From: Acinetobacter sp. WCHAc010034
GTDB lineage: Bacteria > Pseudomonadota > Gammaproteobacteria > Pseudomonadales > Moraxellaceae
DNA length: 64,000 nucleotides
Direction: 5' to 3'
NCBI RefSeq assembly: GCF_001696615.3
Contig: NZ_CP032279.1
Location: 620,001-684,000, forward strand
The notes below the pieces were generated by a model. The model did no database searches, was not told the origin of the DNA, and was given only the letters and a program-made list of their open reading frames with translations. Position numbers and translations under genes: made by a program. Below, piece after piece: positions 54,220 through 62,730 of the stretch. Numbering within the stretch: position 1 is the stretch's first letter; every line of letters starts with the position of its first letter.

Positions 54220-57200
54220 TCACATTGCTTTTTTCAGCTTCTCAAGCTCACTAAGAAAATCATCAAAATCCCCTTGACGATCTTCTGTGACCGGTATGCT
54301 GATTGTCTTTCCATTGATAGAGATATTATTCTGCACAGTGCGCGGTGCGCTTGGCGTTGAAACAGTGGGTGCGCTGGTTCTGGCAACCATGCTACCGCCG
54401 GCCAGCTGGCGCAAGAGATCATTAATCTTGTTTGTGCCATTCTGCGTTGTTAAGCCCTTGGCTGCCGCCCGGTCAAACTCCTGATCTATTATTAGATCCA
54501 TTGGACCAAAGCCGCCCATTCCTGAATATTTTGCATCCCTGTCAGCAGCAAGACCTTGTGACCAAATAGAGCCTGCCAGTCTTTTTGCCTCAGCAGAGTC
54601 ATATCCCATGCTCTCGATTTGCTTAATAACATCACCCCTGCTGTATGACTCATAATCAGAAAGCGAACTAAGCATTGATTGCTGTTTTTTCAACTCATTT
54701 CTGAATTCCTGATTTGACTTGTCGACTGCAGCTTGCCATGCCTCACTGGCGCTCTGGGCTTCCTCGCGCGCCACGGCGCCAGCCGCACGATAACCGTCAA
54801 TAATTCCACCAGCAGAGTCCCTGACGCGGTGATTAGCCTCGGTCCATTCATCCATGCTTTGAACTGATGCTTTACCGGTTTCATCGATCTGAACCTGCAA
54901 GCCAAGTGATGCAGCTTTGGCTTGAGTTGATGCGATAATAGCTGCATCACCGGAAGCGGCGGCCGCTTGCATTGTGCGTTCATAAGCTGCACGCAACCCT
55001 TCAGCCGTGGCTTTTCCGCTTGACTGAATGGTGTTGAAATCAGCAAGCGCGCTTTGCGCAGCAAGAGCCAGTTGCTCTTTGGTTTTGATTCCAAGCCGCT
55101 CAAATGCCTGCTCTACTGGATCTAAATCAGCAGGAAGTTTCTGAATAACTTGACGAACAGCCTGCATGCCAAGCTCAACCTGCTTTGCTGACAGCTGACC
55201 AGTTTTACCGAACTCCTGCAGCCTTGCTGTAGCTAGATCGATTTCAGCCTGAGATTTAGCTGTTTCCAGCCACTTCACCCAAGCTTGATATGTCATATCT
55301 GCAGCTTTTGCGCCGGTAATCCCAAGCTCATCTAGGCCGCCTGAAAAGGTATCGACACTCTTCCCGGCAGCAGAGAAATTCTCAGAAATTCTGTTGGCAA
55401 GAACATCAAAATCCAAGTCAAGGGCTTTTGCTGCACCCCTTACCTTTTCTTCAATTCCAGCAGCCGTCTTTACAATGGCCTTCCCAGCTTTATCATACTC
55501 AATCGCAAGACCCTGGGCCTCGAATTGAGCCTGCTGCTCAGCAGTAATAATCCCCTTTGTTGAGTCAATTATTTGCTGAGCAAGCTTGATTTTTTGCTGG
55601 TTAATTTCCTTATTTTTCTCAAGCAGCGCCTGCTCGTTCAAGGCAATTGCATTAACAGCTCCAGCACTTCCAGAAACGCGCTGTGAATTTTGACTCGCTT
55701 GGGCAACCCCAATCTCATCAATTTGTAGCATCAACTTTGAATAAAGCTCAAAATCTCCGGCTTGTTTTGCTTTATTTGCTTCCGCGTGCAAGCGAACCAG
55801 TTCATCAGAAATCTGCTTGCGCTTCTCTAGGTCAGCAGTATCCACCGCACTAACTGTATCGCTCACTTGCTGATGATTGCTTATTCGCGACTGACCGGCA
55901 GCAGCGTCCTCTTTTCCAAGATTATCAAGAGCAGCCTTTGCATTTGCGAATGCAGTAAGATCGCTACCACTCCTTGCAATCTCAACTTCTTTTATCAGCC
56001 TGATTCTTTCTGATGCTAAAAAAGAATCATTGTTGATGATTTCGCTGTTAACCAGTTTTGATGATGTTGCGCGATCAGAGCTGGACTTCTGCTCTTGATT
56101 TGATAGCTCTTGAATTTTAACCAAGCGCTCAGCATTCAGTTTTTGAATGTCCTGATATACAGAAACCTCAAGCTGACCTTGACTATTTATTGTCGCAACA
56201 ATGCCTTGACGCAACAACTCCTCTTTTGCCAAAGCTGTTAGGACGCCATTGTTTGATGCCATAGAAGCTTTGGCAAGAGCCTCACCAGCCTCCAACTTTT
56301 CCTTGTCGCGCTTAATGCGCAACTGAGAAGCCTCGCTTTCGGCATCATCAAGCGCCTTGATGCCATCAATAGCTTGGCGTATTGCAACTGAGTTATTTTC
56401 AGCTCTTGCTTTTGCAAGCTGAGCATCAAGTTCAGTCCTTCTTTTTGAGCTTTCATTGATGCTGCTGGATGCAGCAGCCTCATCCTCAAGAATCTTCGCC
56501 AACTTCTCTTTGTTGCTGGCTATTTTCTTCTGGTTTGCTTGCTCATCATTCAGTGTGCTTTCGTCTAAAGCTTTTTGTGTCTTTGACTCAAAGTTAAGAA
56601 GGTCTTTTTCAGCCTCAGCATAATACTTGTCGCGCTGCTGTGTTAGAACCGCGTGGTCAGCATCAAGCTTGGCGCGAAGATCGCCCCAGGTGAATGCCTT
56701 TGCATAATATGTTGCAGCAGCGGAAAGATCGTACATCAGGCCAACAAGGCCCTTAAACCCAATGCTGATTGTGGAAACACCGTCAGCCATCGCTCCAATA
56801 GCAACTGAAACGATATTGATAACAACCGCTAAACCATTGACACTTTCAGTTGCATCTCCGCTAACCGCATTTGACCAACTAAACAAAACATCAAGGCCAG
56901 TTAAGAAAACGTCTGCAATCGCACCGTCAGCATCAGCAAGAGCTGAAATCAACACTTTTACCGCATCATAAGCGGAGATTACCGCGTTTCTTACCGCATC
57001 AATTGTTGATGCGTCTGTTGATGCCAACTTGTCGCTGAAATATGCGAATGCCTGTGTTGCATCATTAAATAATGTTACTAAAACATCTAGGTTTTCAGAC
57101 AAGTAAAGCAGAGTGTCAACAATGCCTTTGCTTGCAGCATTAGCAGAATCAACCTCACCAACAAGCATTGTGAAATTTGATTTTAAGTTAGTAAATGCGC

Positions 57201-58617
57201 CGCTAATCGTTGTTGGAATGTTTGTGTATTCTTCAGCAATAACAGCAGATTGTTCTTTTAATGCATTGATTACAATCTCAGATGTGAGCTTCCCATCCAT
57301 CGCCATTGCGCGAAGCTCGCCTTTTGTGACATTAAGACTGTCAGCAAGAGCTGTCGTTAGGCGCGGAGCCTGCTCCATCATTGAGTTAAATTCTTCACCG
57401 CGAAGAACACCAGACTGAAGCGCTTGAATCAGCTGAGTAATTGCTGCATCAGCGCTTGCCGCACTTCCTCCACTGATCTGAATTGACTTATTGATTGTTT
57501 CTGTTACAAGCAAAGCCTGCTGCTGTGTAACACCCAAGTCCTTTCCAGCTTGGCTGATTCGAGCATACAGGTTTGCAGTGGCTTCTAAGCTCGTGGTTGT
57601 GTTGGTTGCAACTTGGCGAACACCTTCGAGCGCCGTGCTAAATTCTTCACTACCATCCGAAACCAAACGAAGTTGTGCCGCAATTCCTTGAAATGTGTCA
57701 GCGACCTGAGCTAGCTCGGCCGCGCCAAGGCCAATGCCAAAAGCTGCCGCAATGCCAGCAACCTTATTCCACGCATTACCCACACCATCAACTGCTCTCG
57801 ATGCGCGGTCAGCGCCGCTGGCAGCCGCATCATTTGAGATATTGGCCTGTCTTTGATAGCCCTCAAGCGCCGACTCAACCTGCTGCACGCCTCGTTCAAG
57901 CTCTTGCACGCGCTGTCTAGCTCTTTCAATATCTTCTGGAGTGGCGTTTGTTGCAGAAAGGCGGTTTAACTCTAATCTAGCCTGCTCTAATGAATTTTCG
58001 TAAATCTGTAGTTGAGCAGTGGCTTCGCGGCTCATTCTTTGAAGCTGCTCACCAGAATAGGCCGCACTTCTGCCATTCTCATCAAGGCCTTGGCGAACTT
58101 GATCCAGTCGATTGACAAGATCACCAACTTCGCGCTGAAACTGACTCGGAATTGGAGGTGTGTCCATCGCCTCGCGCGCAGCGTCCTGATAAGCCTCTAC
58201 CGCTATTGTTGTTTGACGAACACCCGCCTCCAATTCCTGAACACGCTGCCGCGCGCGATCGATATCCTGTGGAGTCGCATTCGTTGCAGACAACCTATTT
58301 AATTCAAGGCGCGCGGTCTGCAGATCTGCTTGCAAACGGCTAACAGCTTGCTGTCCATACTCCCCCATTTGACGAAGATTATCCGCGCTGAGCTGTGATG
58401 CATCGGAAACCCTATTCAGCTCAGCTGTAGCATTGTGAAACTGCTGAACCAAATCACCAACTTCACGGCCAATTTGCATTGACTGCCGAAGACGATCTGA
58501 CTCCTGCTTGATTCTATCAAACATTTCTTTTGCAGCATCAGAGCTACGCTGCAGGCTTTGTGTGAGATTGCTGGTGTCCCCATTCAGCACCAATTTGAAC
58601 TTCAGATCACCAGCCAT
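54220..58617 (-). CDS. Tail tape measure protein
   Basis: A 1465-residue tape measure protein. The ATG at 58617 has GGAG seven bases upstream; the frame is open to a TTG at 58635, which is less likely. The tape-measure domain lies at about 285-475 (TFQGIAAQLRLVSDGSEEF to PTTISGAFTNLKSNF). Long coiled coils follow, with a hydrophobic segment near 595-630. Near the N-terminus a ~110-residue unit is duplicated: RLELNRLSATNATPQDIDRA near 100 and RLELNRLSATNATPEDIERA near 212. Its length sets the tail length; at 1465 residues a tail of roughly 200 nm is expected by the usual ~1.5 Angstrom per residue rule. Confidence 0.92.
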   Translation of the reverse strand: MAGDLKFKLVLNGDTSNLTQSLQRSSDAAKEMFDRIKQESDRLRQSMQIGREVGDLVQQFHNATAELNRVSDASQLSADNLRQMGEYGQQAVSRLQADLQTARLELNRLSATNATPQDIDRARQRVQELEAGVRQTTIAVEAYQDAAREAMDTPPIPSQFQREVGDLVNRLDQVRQGLDENGRSAAYSGEQLQRMSREATAQLQIYENSLEQARLELNRLSATNATPEDIERARQRVQELERGVQQVESALEGYQRQANISNDAAASGADRASRAVDGVGNAWNKVAGIAAAFGIGLGAAELAQVADTFQGIAAQLRLVSDGSEEFSTALEGVRQVATNTTTSLEATANLYARISQAGKDLGVTQQQALLVTETINKSIQISGGSAASADAAITQLIQALQSGVLRGEEFNSMMEQAPRLTTALADSLNVTKGELRAMAMDGKLTSEIVINALKEQSAVIAEEYTNIPTTISGAFTNLKSNFTMLVGEVDSANAASKGIVDTLLYLSENLDVLVTLFNDATQAFAYFSDKLASTDASTIDAVRNAVISAYDAVKVLISALADADGAIADVFLTGLDVLFSWSNAVSGDATESVNGLAVVINIVSVAIGAMADGVSTISIGFKGLVGLMYDLSAAATYYAKAFTWGDLRAKLDADHAVLTQQRDKYYAEAEKDLLNFESKTQKALDESTLNDEQANQKKIASNKEKLAKILEDEAAASSSINESSKRRTELDAQLAKARAENNSVAIRQAIDGIKALDDAESEASQLRIKRDKEKLEAGEALAKASMASNNGVLTALAKEELLRQGIVATINSQGQLEVSVYQDIQKLNAERLVKIQELSNQEQKSSSDRATSSKLVNSEIINNDSFLASERIRLIKEVEIARSGSDLTAFANAKAALDNLGKEDAAAGQSRISNHQQVSDTVSAVDTADLEKRKQISDELVRLHAEANKAKQAGDFELYSKLMLQIDEIGVAQASQNSQRVSGSAGAVNAIALNEQALLEKNKEINQQKIKLAQQIIDSTKGIITAEQQAQFEAQGLAIEYDKAGKAIVKTAAGIEEKVRGAAKALDLDFDVLANRISENFSAAGKSVDTFSGGLDELGITGAKAADMTYQAWVKWLETAKSQAEIDLATARLQEFGKTGQLSAKQVELGMQAVRQVIQKLPADLDPVEQAFERLGIKTKEQLALAAQSALADFNTIQSSGKATAEGLRAAYERTMQAAAASGDAAIIASTQAKAASLGLQVQIDETGKASVQSMDEWTEANHRVRDSAGGIIDGYRAAGAVAREEAQSASEAWQAAVDKSNQEFRNELKKQQSMLSSLSDYESYSRGDVIKQIESMGYDSAEAKRLAGSIWSQGLAADRDAKYSGMGGFGPMDLIIDQEFDRAAAKGLTTQNGTNKINDLLRQLAGGSMVARTSAPTVSTPSAPRTVQNNISINGKTISIPVTEDRQGDFDDFLSELEKLKKAM

Positions 58618-58642
58618 TCGCTTTTCTCCGGGCAATAAAAAA

Positions 58643-58656
58643 GCGCCTTTAGGCGC
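58643..58656 (-). terminator. Terminator-like hairpin just upstream of the tape measure gene
   Basis: GCGCCT (58643-58648) pairs with AGGCGC (58651-58656). The minus strand continues into TTTTTTATT and then the tape-measure SD. Confidence 0.7.
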
Positions 58657-58670
58657 ACAGACAATAAAAA

Positions 58671-58692
58671 ACCGACCTTGTTTTGGGTCGGT
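58671..58692 (-). terminator. Terminator of the 52-aa ORF
   Basis: ACCGACC (58671-58677) pairs with GGTCGGT (58686-58692). The minus strand continues into TTTTTTATTG. It overlaps the stop codon of the 52-residue ORF. Confidence 0.8.
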
Positions 58693-58693
58693 T

Positions 58694-58852
58694 TTATTTC
58701 AGCACTTCAATAAGTTTGGCGGAGGCATTAATGATATTTGAGAGCCGCCATAATAATATTGATAACAAGAAAACTCCTGTTACTTTCCAGAAACCATATT
58801 TTTCCATGATCGCCTCTACAAATTTAATAATCACTGCTATACTTTCAGGCAT
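58694..58852 (-). CDS. 52-aa membrane peptide in the accessory cassette
   Basis: A short frame with GAGG ten bases before the ATG. It opens MPESIAVIIKFVEAIMEKYG, has one hydrophobic segment at about 25-37 (TGVFLLSILLW) and ends KLIEVLK. No family is recognised. It is enclosed by terminator-like hairpins on both sides, so it may be part of an inserted moron. A holin-like or superinfection-related role would be guesswork. Confidence 0.6.
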   Translation of the reverse strand: MPESIAVIIKFVEAIMEKYGFWKVTGVFLLSILLWRLSNIINASAKLIEVLK

Positions 58853-58897
58853 AGATACATTTCCTCTTTGCTCGCACTGTGAATTGGAAAAACAAAA

Positions 58898-58921
58898 CCC
58901 CGACAGTTAGCGCTATCGGGG
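58898..58921 (-). terminator. Terminator-like hairpin in the accessory cassette
   Basis: CCCCGA (58898-58903) pairs with TCGGGG (58916-58921), with T-runs in both directions. Confidence 0.7.
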
Positions 58922-58941
58922 TTTTTCTTTGGGCATAAAAA

Positions 58942-58959
58942 ACCACCGCAAACGGTGGT
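58942..58959 (-). terminator. Terminator-like hairpin in the accessory cassette
   Basis: ACCACCG (58942-58948) pairs with CGGTGGT (58953-58959). The minus strand continues into TTTTTTATG. Confidence 0.72.
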
Positions 58960-58996
58960 CTTTTACTTCTCCCTTATACGTGTAACTCTATGAAAA

Positions 58997-59012
58997 ACCT
59001 CCCGGAAGAGGT
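58997..59012 (-). terminator. Weak terminator-like hairpin after the 194-aa gene
   Basis: ACCTC (58997-59001) pairs with GAGGT (59008-59012). The minus strand continues into TTTTTCA. Confidence 0.55.
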
Positions 59013-59079
59013 CTTAATCTTATTTGCGCTTGTAATCTAACGCCATTCGCTCTGTATGACTTAAATGCCACGGAATGTT

Positions 59080-59664
59080 TTAGCAGTAATCAATCAGCAT
59101 ATTTGCATTCTTCTGAGACTTATTACTAATATCAAGAAATACATCCGATATAGCTTCATTTTTTTGCATGAACTGTATAAATCCATCTATTGCATAATCA
59201 TAGGATTTAACCAACTCATCCTTCATCTTGGATTCGCAAAAAGTTTTTGTTTGCTTTGATTCAATATCTCGTTTAATTAATTGCATGTCTTTAACAGGCT
59301 GTGAGAGTGCAGCTCTAGGTGTGGATGCTGCAACCTTGAATGCATCACTCCATCGGCTCGCAAGATCAGCATAAAATTTTCTATCATTGAGCTCCATTTT
59401 TTGAGACTCAATTATTCCTTTTGCATCCAAATAATCCATTAAATACCTGTCTTGCAACTCTTTTACCTTTACATCTATCTCGACTTTTTTAAATTGCTCT
59501 TGTTTGACCTGGGCTATAGCTCTTTTTTCCTGCTCCAGTTTCTGTTGATGAGTAGTTTCAGCTTGTTTTAATCTTTCAGCTGACGCTTTGTTGGTCTGAT
59601 TAATAAAGTAAAACAAGACCCCTATCAAAATCAAAACCCCAATCGAGATATACTTTAGATTCAC
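59080..59664 (-). CDS. Membrane-anchored hypothetical protein (moron candidate)
   Basis: A 194-residue protein started at the GTG at 59664, with GAGGG five bases upstream; the frame runs to a TTG at 59676. Residues about 5-22 form a membrane anchor (ISIGVLILIGVLFYFI). The rest is charged, Lys/Glu/Gln-rich and helical (EQEKRAIAQVKQEQFKKVEI), and there is one Cys near the middle and one at the very end. The DNA is clearly AT-richer than the tail genes around it. It lies between the tail assembly chaperone and the tape measure, where siphophages usually have no such gene. Function unknown; lysogenic conversion is possible. Confidence 0.7.
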   Translation of the reverse strand: MNLKYISIGVLILIGVLFYFINQTNKASAERLKQAETTHQQKLEQEKRAIAQVKQEQFKKVEIDVKVKELQDRYLMDYLDAKGIIESQKMELNDRKFYADLASRWSDAFKVAASTPRAALSQPVKDMQLIKRDIESKQTKTFCESKMKDELVKSYDYAIDGFIQFMQKNEAISDVFLDISNKSQKNANMLIDYC

Positions 59665-59722
59665 ACCAGCCCTCAAAAATATAATTATTCAGGCACATAT
59701 TAGATGAAAAACGGTATATGCA

Positions 59723-60304
59723 TCAATCTTTACTCAGCTCCGCCTGAAACTTCTTAAATCCCCTCTCATCTGCATGCTGTGCTGCGCGAATGACATTTGC
59801 ACTCAGCTTATGATCATCCAGATAGATTTTTTGCGCCGCTTTTAAGTATGCAATGAACGCACCGTATGTCATCTGCATCACCTCATCATGACGATGCCCA
59901 GAGCTGACCAAAAACTGGAAAGCATTAAACCAGCTGGACTGCTCTTCACCGGACTTTACCTTTTGGCGCGGTTTTGGCTCTTTGAAATAAGCCTCATTCA
60001 CATCAAGCAGCGTCCGCAGAAGCACCTTGAATCCCAGCTCATCCTTGCGAGCGCGCTCTATCAGCACATCAATTTTAATGCCGGTCGCCAGCGCACACAA
60101 TTGAAGCGTCTGCGCGCCATGCTCTGAAAAAAGCTGTGTAAAAATCTCATCTGAATAATCTTTCTTTTCTAGAAATGCCTTGACGGCCAGTGCCGGCGGA
60201 AACCATTCGTCCAGGTTGTGCATTTTGAATTGCTGGACTTGGATCTGCAAATCACCAAGTTCCACTGCAGCACTGCGGCCGCTTGCGATAAAAAAATCAT
60301 TCAT
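59723..60304 (-). CDS. Tail assembly chaperone
   Basis: A 193-residue protein between the tail tube gene and the tape-measure region. It is largely helical (LDEWFPPALAVKAFLEKKDY, then FGAFIAYLKAAQKIYLDDH-like). This matches the tail-assembly-chaperone slot (lambda gpG). No slippery frameshift into a downstream T-type frame was recognised: the adjacent space holds the accessory cassette. Assignment by position and size. Confidence 0.68.
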   Translation of the reverse strand: MNDFFIASGRSAAVELGDLQIQVQQFKMHNLDEWFPPALAVKAFLEKKDYSDEIFTQLFSEHGAQTLQLCALATGIKIDVLIERARKDELGFKVLLRTLLDVNEAYFKEPKPRQKVKSGEEQSSWFNAFQFLVSSGHRHDEVMQMTYGAFIAYLKAAQKIYLDDHKLSANVIRAAQHADERGFKKFQAELSKD

Positions 60305-60321
60305 GATGAAATCTCAAAAAT

Positions 60322-60369
60322 GCAGGCACAAAAAAAGACGCTGATGCGCCCGCTATTTTTTGTGCCTGC
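60322..60369 (-). terminator. Long inverted repeat / terminator after the tail tube gene
   Basis: GCAGGCACAAAAAA (60322-60335) and TTTTTTGTGCCTGC (60356-60369) form a perfect 14-bp inverted repeat. A shorter hairpin inside it (GGCGC ATCA GCGTC on the minus strand) is followed by a T-run. It probably limits read-through from the highly expressed tube gene. Confidence 0.65.
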
Positions 60370-60374
60370 TGGCC

Positions 60375-61118
60375 TTAAGGTGAAACAGAGAAGCGGTCAA
60401 TATGCCCAAAAATACTCAATTCAGGATCATTTGCCTTCTGGATATCAGCAAGACATTCGCCTTCAATGTCGTAGCTGCCGAAGTCTTCGTTAATCAGATC
60501 GAATTCTGTTTCCGGCGACATCTGAACGCGCCACAGCGTAACCGCAACCTTGTCCCCGCCAAATGTGTCAATGCCTTTAAAAAACAGGCGATATTCCTGC
60601 CCAAGGCTGTCAGCAATCGATGTGCGTGTCACGGCGCCGGCAGTTCCTGACCATTTAACATCAGTGATGGCCTCATTAAATGAGACTGTGCCAAATGTTG
60701 AATCAAGAGTGTATTTATCTGCAGTAATAGCTGTAGCGCCCGGCCCGGTAAATACTACAGCCGATAGATTGCGCAGGCCAAGGTCAATCATTGCACCAGC
60801 TTGCACCGCGCCAATGCTTTGATCGGTGATCGTCTTTTCTGCTACATCACTGGTTTTTCCACTCATAATCATTGCAAGGTTTTCTTTCGTAACCTCTTCC
60901 AGTGCGCCGCTGATTGTCACGCCGGTCTGCTTGCGCAGCACAGCATCTTTCGCGCGAAAGCCGGTTTTTGATTCATAATGATCGGTAGTTTCTGATGTGA
61001 TTTTCAGCTGAAGCTCTGGCATATTGCCAACAGGCAGCAATGCGGCCGGCACACCGTTAACCATTTTTGCTAAATGCAGCTCACCCTGGAGCGAAATTAA
61101 ATCCGGTTTATTCGCCAT
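60375..61118 (-). CDS. Major tail (tube) protein
   Basis: A 247-residue protein of the siphovirus tail-tube type. It opens MANKPDLISLQGELHLAKM. Beta-rich stretches include MPELQLKITSETTDHYESKT and ISGALEEVTKENLAMIM. The last part (VQMSPETEFDLINEDFGSYD, then EGECLADIQKAND) is typical of tube proteins that describe tail structures. Its position before the chaperone and the tape measure supports the role. Confidence 0.8.
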   Translation of the reverse strand: MANKPDLISLQGELHLAKMVNGVPAALLPVGNMPELQLKITSETTDHYESKTGFRAKDAVLRKQTGVTISGALEEVTKENLAMIMSGKTSDVAEKTITDQSIGAVQAGAMIDLGLRNLSAVVFTGPGATAITADKYTLDSTFGTVSFNEAITDVKWSGTAGAVTRTSIADSLGQEYRLFFKGIDTFGGDKVAVTLWRVQMSPETEFDLINEDFGSYDIEGECLADIQKANDPELSIFGHIDRFSVSP

Positions 61119-61293
61119 TAGTTTTCACCTCTTCTTTTTTAGCTTGAGCGGTCTTTGGCTTTGATTCAGCTTCAACCAACTCAATCACACCGCGCCGCAG
61201 TAAATCTTGTATTTGGGATTCGCTTAAACCGCCAACGATATCCCCAGAATTAAAACGCCCGACAGGTTGCCGGGCTTTATATTGTTTTGACAT
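61108..61293 (-). CDS. Small protein with SH3-like N-terminal motif (shorter of two)
   Basis: A 61-residue protein. Residues 1-37 (YKARQPVGRFNSGDIVGGLS, then IQDLLRRGVI) match the first part of the 115-residue protein at 62731-63078 almost position for position. The rest is a short Glu/Lys tail. It overlaps the tube gene by 11 bases. Probably a small head-tail or tail-terminator accessory protein. Confidence 0.65.
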   Translation of the reverse strand: MSKQYKARQPVGRFNSGDIVGGLSESQIQDLLRRGVIELVEAESKPKTAQAKKEEVKTNGE

Positions 61294-61302
61294 AAGCTGT
61301 TC

Positions 61303-61734
61303 CTACACAAACATTTTTGATTCAAATACCAAAGTGATATACACGCACGTTGGCGAATAATCCTCCTCCACCGCAACCATTTCGAGTGGGCGCTTACTGG
61401 ATGCTGGACGCCAGCCCGAAAGCAGCTTTAAAACTTTCATCGTCAGCATGCCGGTACGATCCAATACAGCAGAGCCATCATTTTGCTGCGATGCAGCATG
61501 ACGCTCACAAATCGTGACTTCCCATTGCTGCACTAAGCTCATCAATGATGAACGCCCAGCATCATCAGACTTGCGTACGCGCCGGTAATAAATCTGAGCA
61601 TTTGGCGTAACCTGCGAAAGCTCGGTGACTTTTGCAGAGTTTGCCGGTGTATAGACCTTTTTGAAGTCTGGGATTTCCTTTAGCCTTTCTTCAATTTCAC
61701 CACGCACAGCAAAGAAGTTATCTTCATCACTCAT
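61303..61734 (-). CDS. Mu gp37-like protein (DUF1834), tail terminator-like
   Basis: A 143-residue protein. The layout (VRGEIEERLKEIP at the start, then WEVTICERHAASQQND and VAVEEDYSPTCVYITLVFES) fits the DUF1834/Mu gp37 family near the head-tail junction. It overlaps the gpG-like gene by 8 bases. Assignment at moderate confidence. Confidence 0.68.
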   Translation of the reverse strand: MSDEDNFFAVRGEIEERLKEIPDFKKVYTPANSAKVTELSQVTPNAQIYYRRVRKSDDAGRSSLMSLVQQWEVTICERHAASQQNDGSAVLDRTGMLTMKVLKLLSGWRPASSKRPLEMVAVEEDYSPTCVYITLVFESKMFV

Positions 61735-62275
61735 CTATTAAATGCTCCACGATTAGATCCAGTACTTCCATTTCATCTGAATCAGTTAAGCCAAGGAATG
61801 GGCGACGCGGCATATTTACTTTGTAGGCCTTACTCATACTTTCCTGCATAAAATTGGAACGCGCCTTACGCACGAACTTATTGCCAACCAAACCGGTACG
61901 CTGGTTCTGCCTGAAATAAGTACGGCGCATGCGTGCCTCATAATGGATATCACCGCCAAAGTGGTGAATCGGGCCATATTCAACATCAGTACCGATTTCT
62001 ACCCCACTCTGCAGAACGTTATGCGTAATAGAATTCATGAGCCGCGAGGTATCACGCAGCGTCGTTCCTCCTTTACGCATTACCCGACCTGATAAGCGCC
62101 ATTTACCTTCCAGGCCCTCACCATTTGCCCAGCGGCTGCGGATGTTGCTAACAACAGTATTACCAATTTTTCCGAATAGGTCAGCTTTGTTCTGATCAAA
62201 ATTAGATAAGCGTGCCAAAGCCTGCATCACTGCAGACTCACCATCCGCTTCAATCGTAATTCCAACACCTGGCAT
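61727..62275 (-). CDS. Phage virion morphogenesis protein (Mu gpG-like)
   Basis: A 182-residue protein of the virion morphogenesis (PF05069, Mu gpG) family. Typical parts are WANGEGLEGKWRLSGRVMRK, LRDTSRLMNSI and VEYGPIHHFGGDI, then PRRPFLGLTDSD near the C-terminus. It acts in head-tail completion. It is coupled to the neighbouring genes. Confidence 0.82.
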   Translation of the reverse strand: MPGVGITIEADGESAVMQALARLSNFDQNKADLFGKIGNTVVSNIRSRWANGEGLEGKWRLSGRVMRKGGTTLRDTSRLMNSITHNVLQSGVEIGTDVEYGPIHHFGGDIHYEARMRRTYFRQNQRTGLVGNKFVRKARSNFMQESMSKAYKVNMPRRPFLGLTDSDEMEVLDLIVEHLIDE

Positions 62276-62282
62276 ATTGGCC

Positions 62283-62723
62283 TCACTTGATGCTAGGCAT
62301 CATGTTTAAGACATCATCACCAAAGATGCCGCCGCGGTAAGTTGTACCAATTGGCATGGTTGATGGTTTATTTTCTGGTTCATCATCCACGATTTGGCCT
62401 GTTTCGGGAGATTGGATCTGCAAATGCGCCTTGTTGTCAGCAACGCGCTTTAAGAATGCAATTGCATCCTCATAGCGCTGTCGAACCTCCTCACTCGGCT
62501 GCTGAAAGTAAAGGCGATAGCGCGCAATATCACATGCCATCCGCCTTAAATTGCTAGGCACATTCGGCAGCGGTAATGGATAACGCCCGCCGATATGCCC
62601 ATTAATTTCTTCCGTTGCATCCTGAATCGCATCATTTACAGAAGATTGAGAAGGAAGCATCATTTTCAGATTTTCAATATCATCACCAAATCGTGTGACC
62701 AAATCTGCCTCAGTCGCGTACAT
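62283..62723 (-). CDS. Head-tail connector protein (Mu gp36-like, DUF1320)
   Basis: A 146-residue protein of the DUF1320/gp36 family. It opens YATEADLVTRFGDDIENLKM, followed by AIQDATEEINGHIGGRYPLP (family hallmark) and LRRMACDIARYRLYFQQPSE. It links the head to the tail in Mu-like and related siphophages. Confidence 0.85.
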   Translation of the reverse strand: MYATEADLVTRFGDDIENLKMMLPSQSSVNDAIQDATEEINGHIGGRYPLPLPNVPSNLRRMACDIARYRLYFQQPSEEVRQRYEDAIAFLKRVADNKAHLQIQSPETGQIVDDEPENKPSTMPIGTTYRGGIFGDDVLNMMPSIK

Positions 62724-62730
62724 AGATCAC

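Noticed and set aside
58618..58635. Longer tape-measure start at TTG 58635
   Set aside because: The ATG at 58617 has GGAG at proper distance; the TTG has no SD and overlaps the T-run of a terminator.
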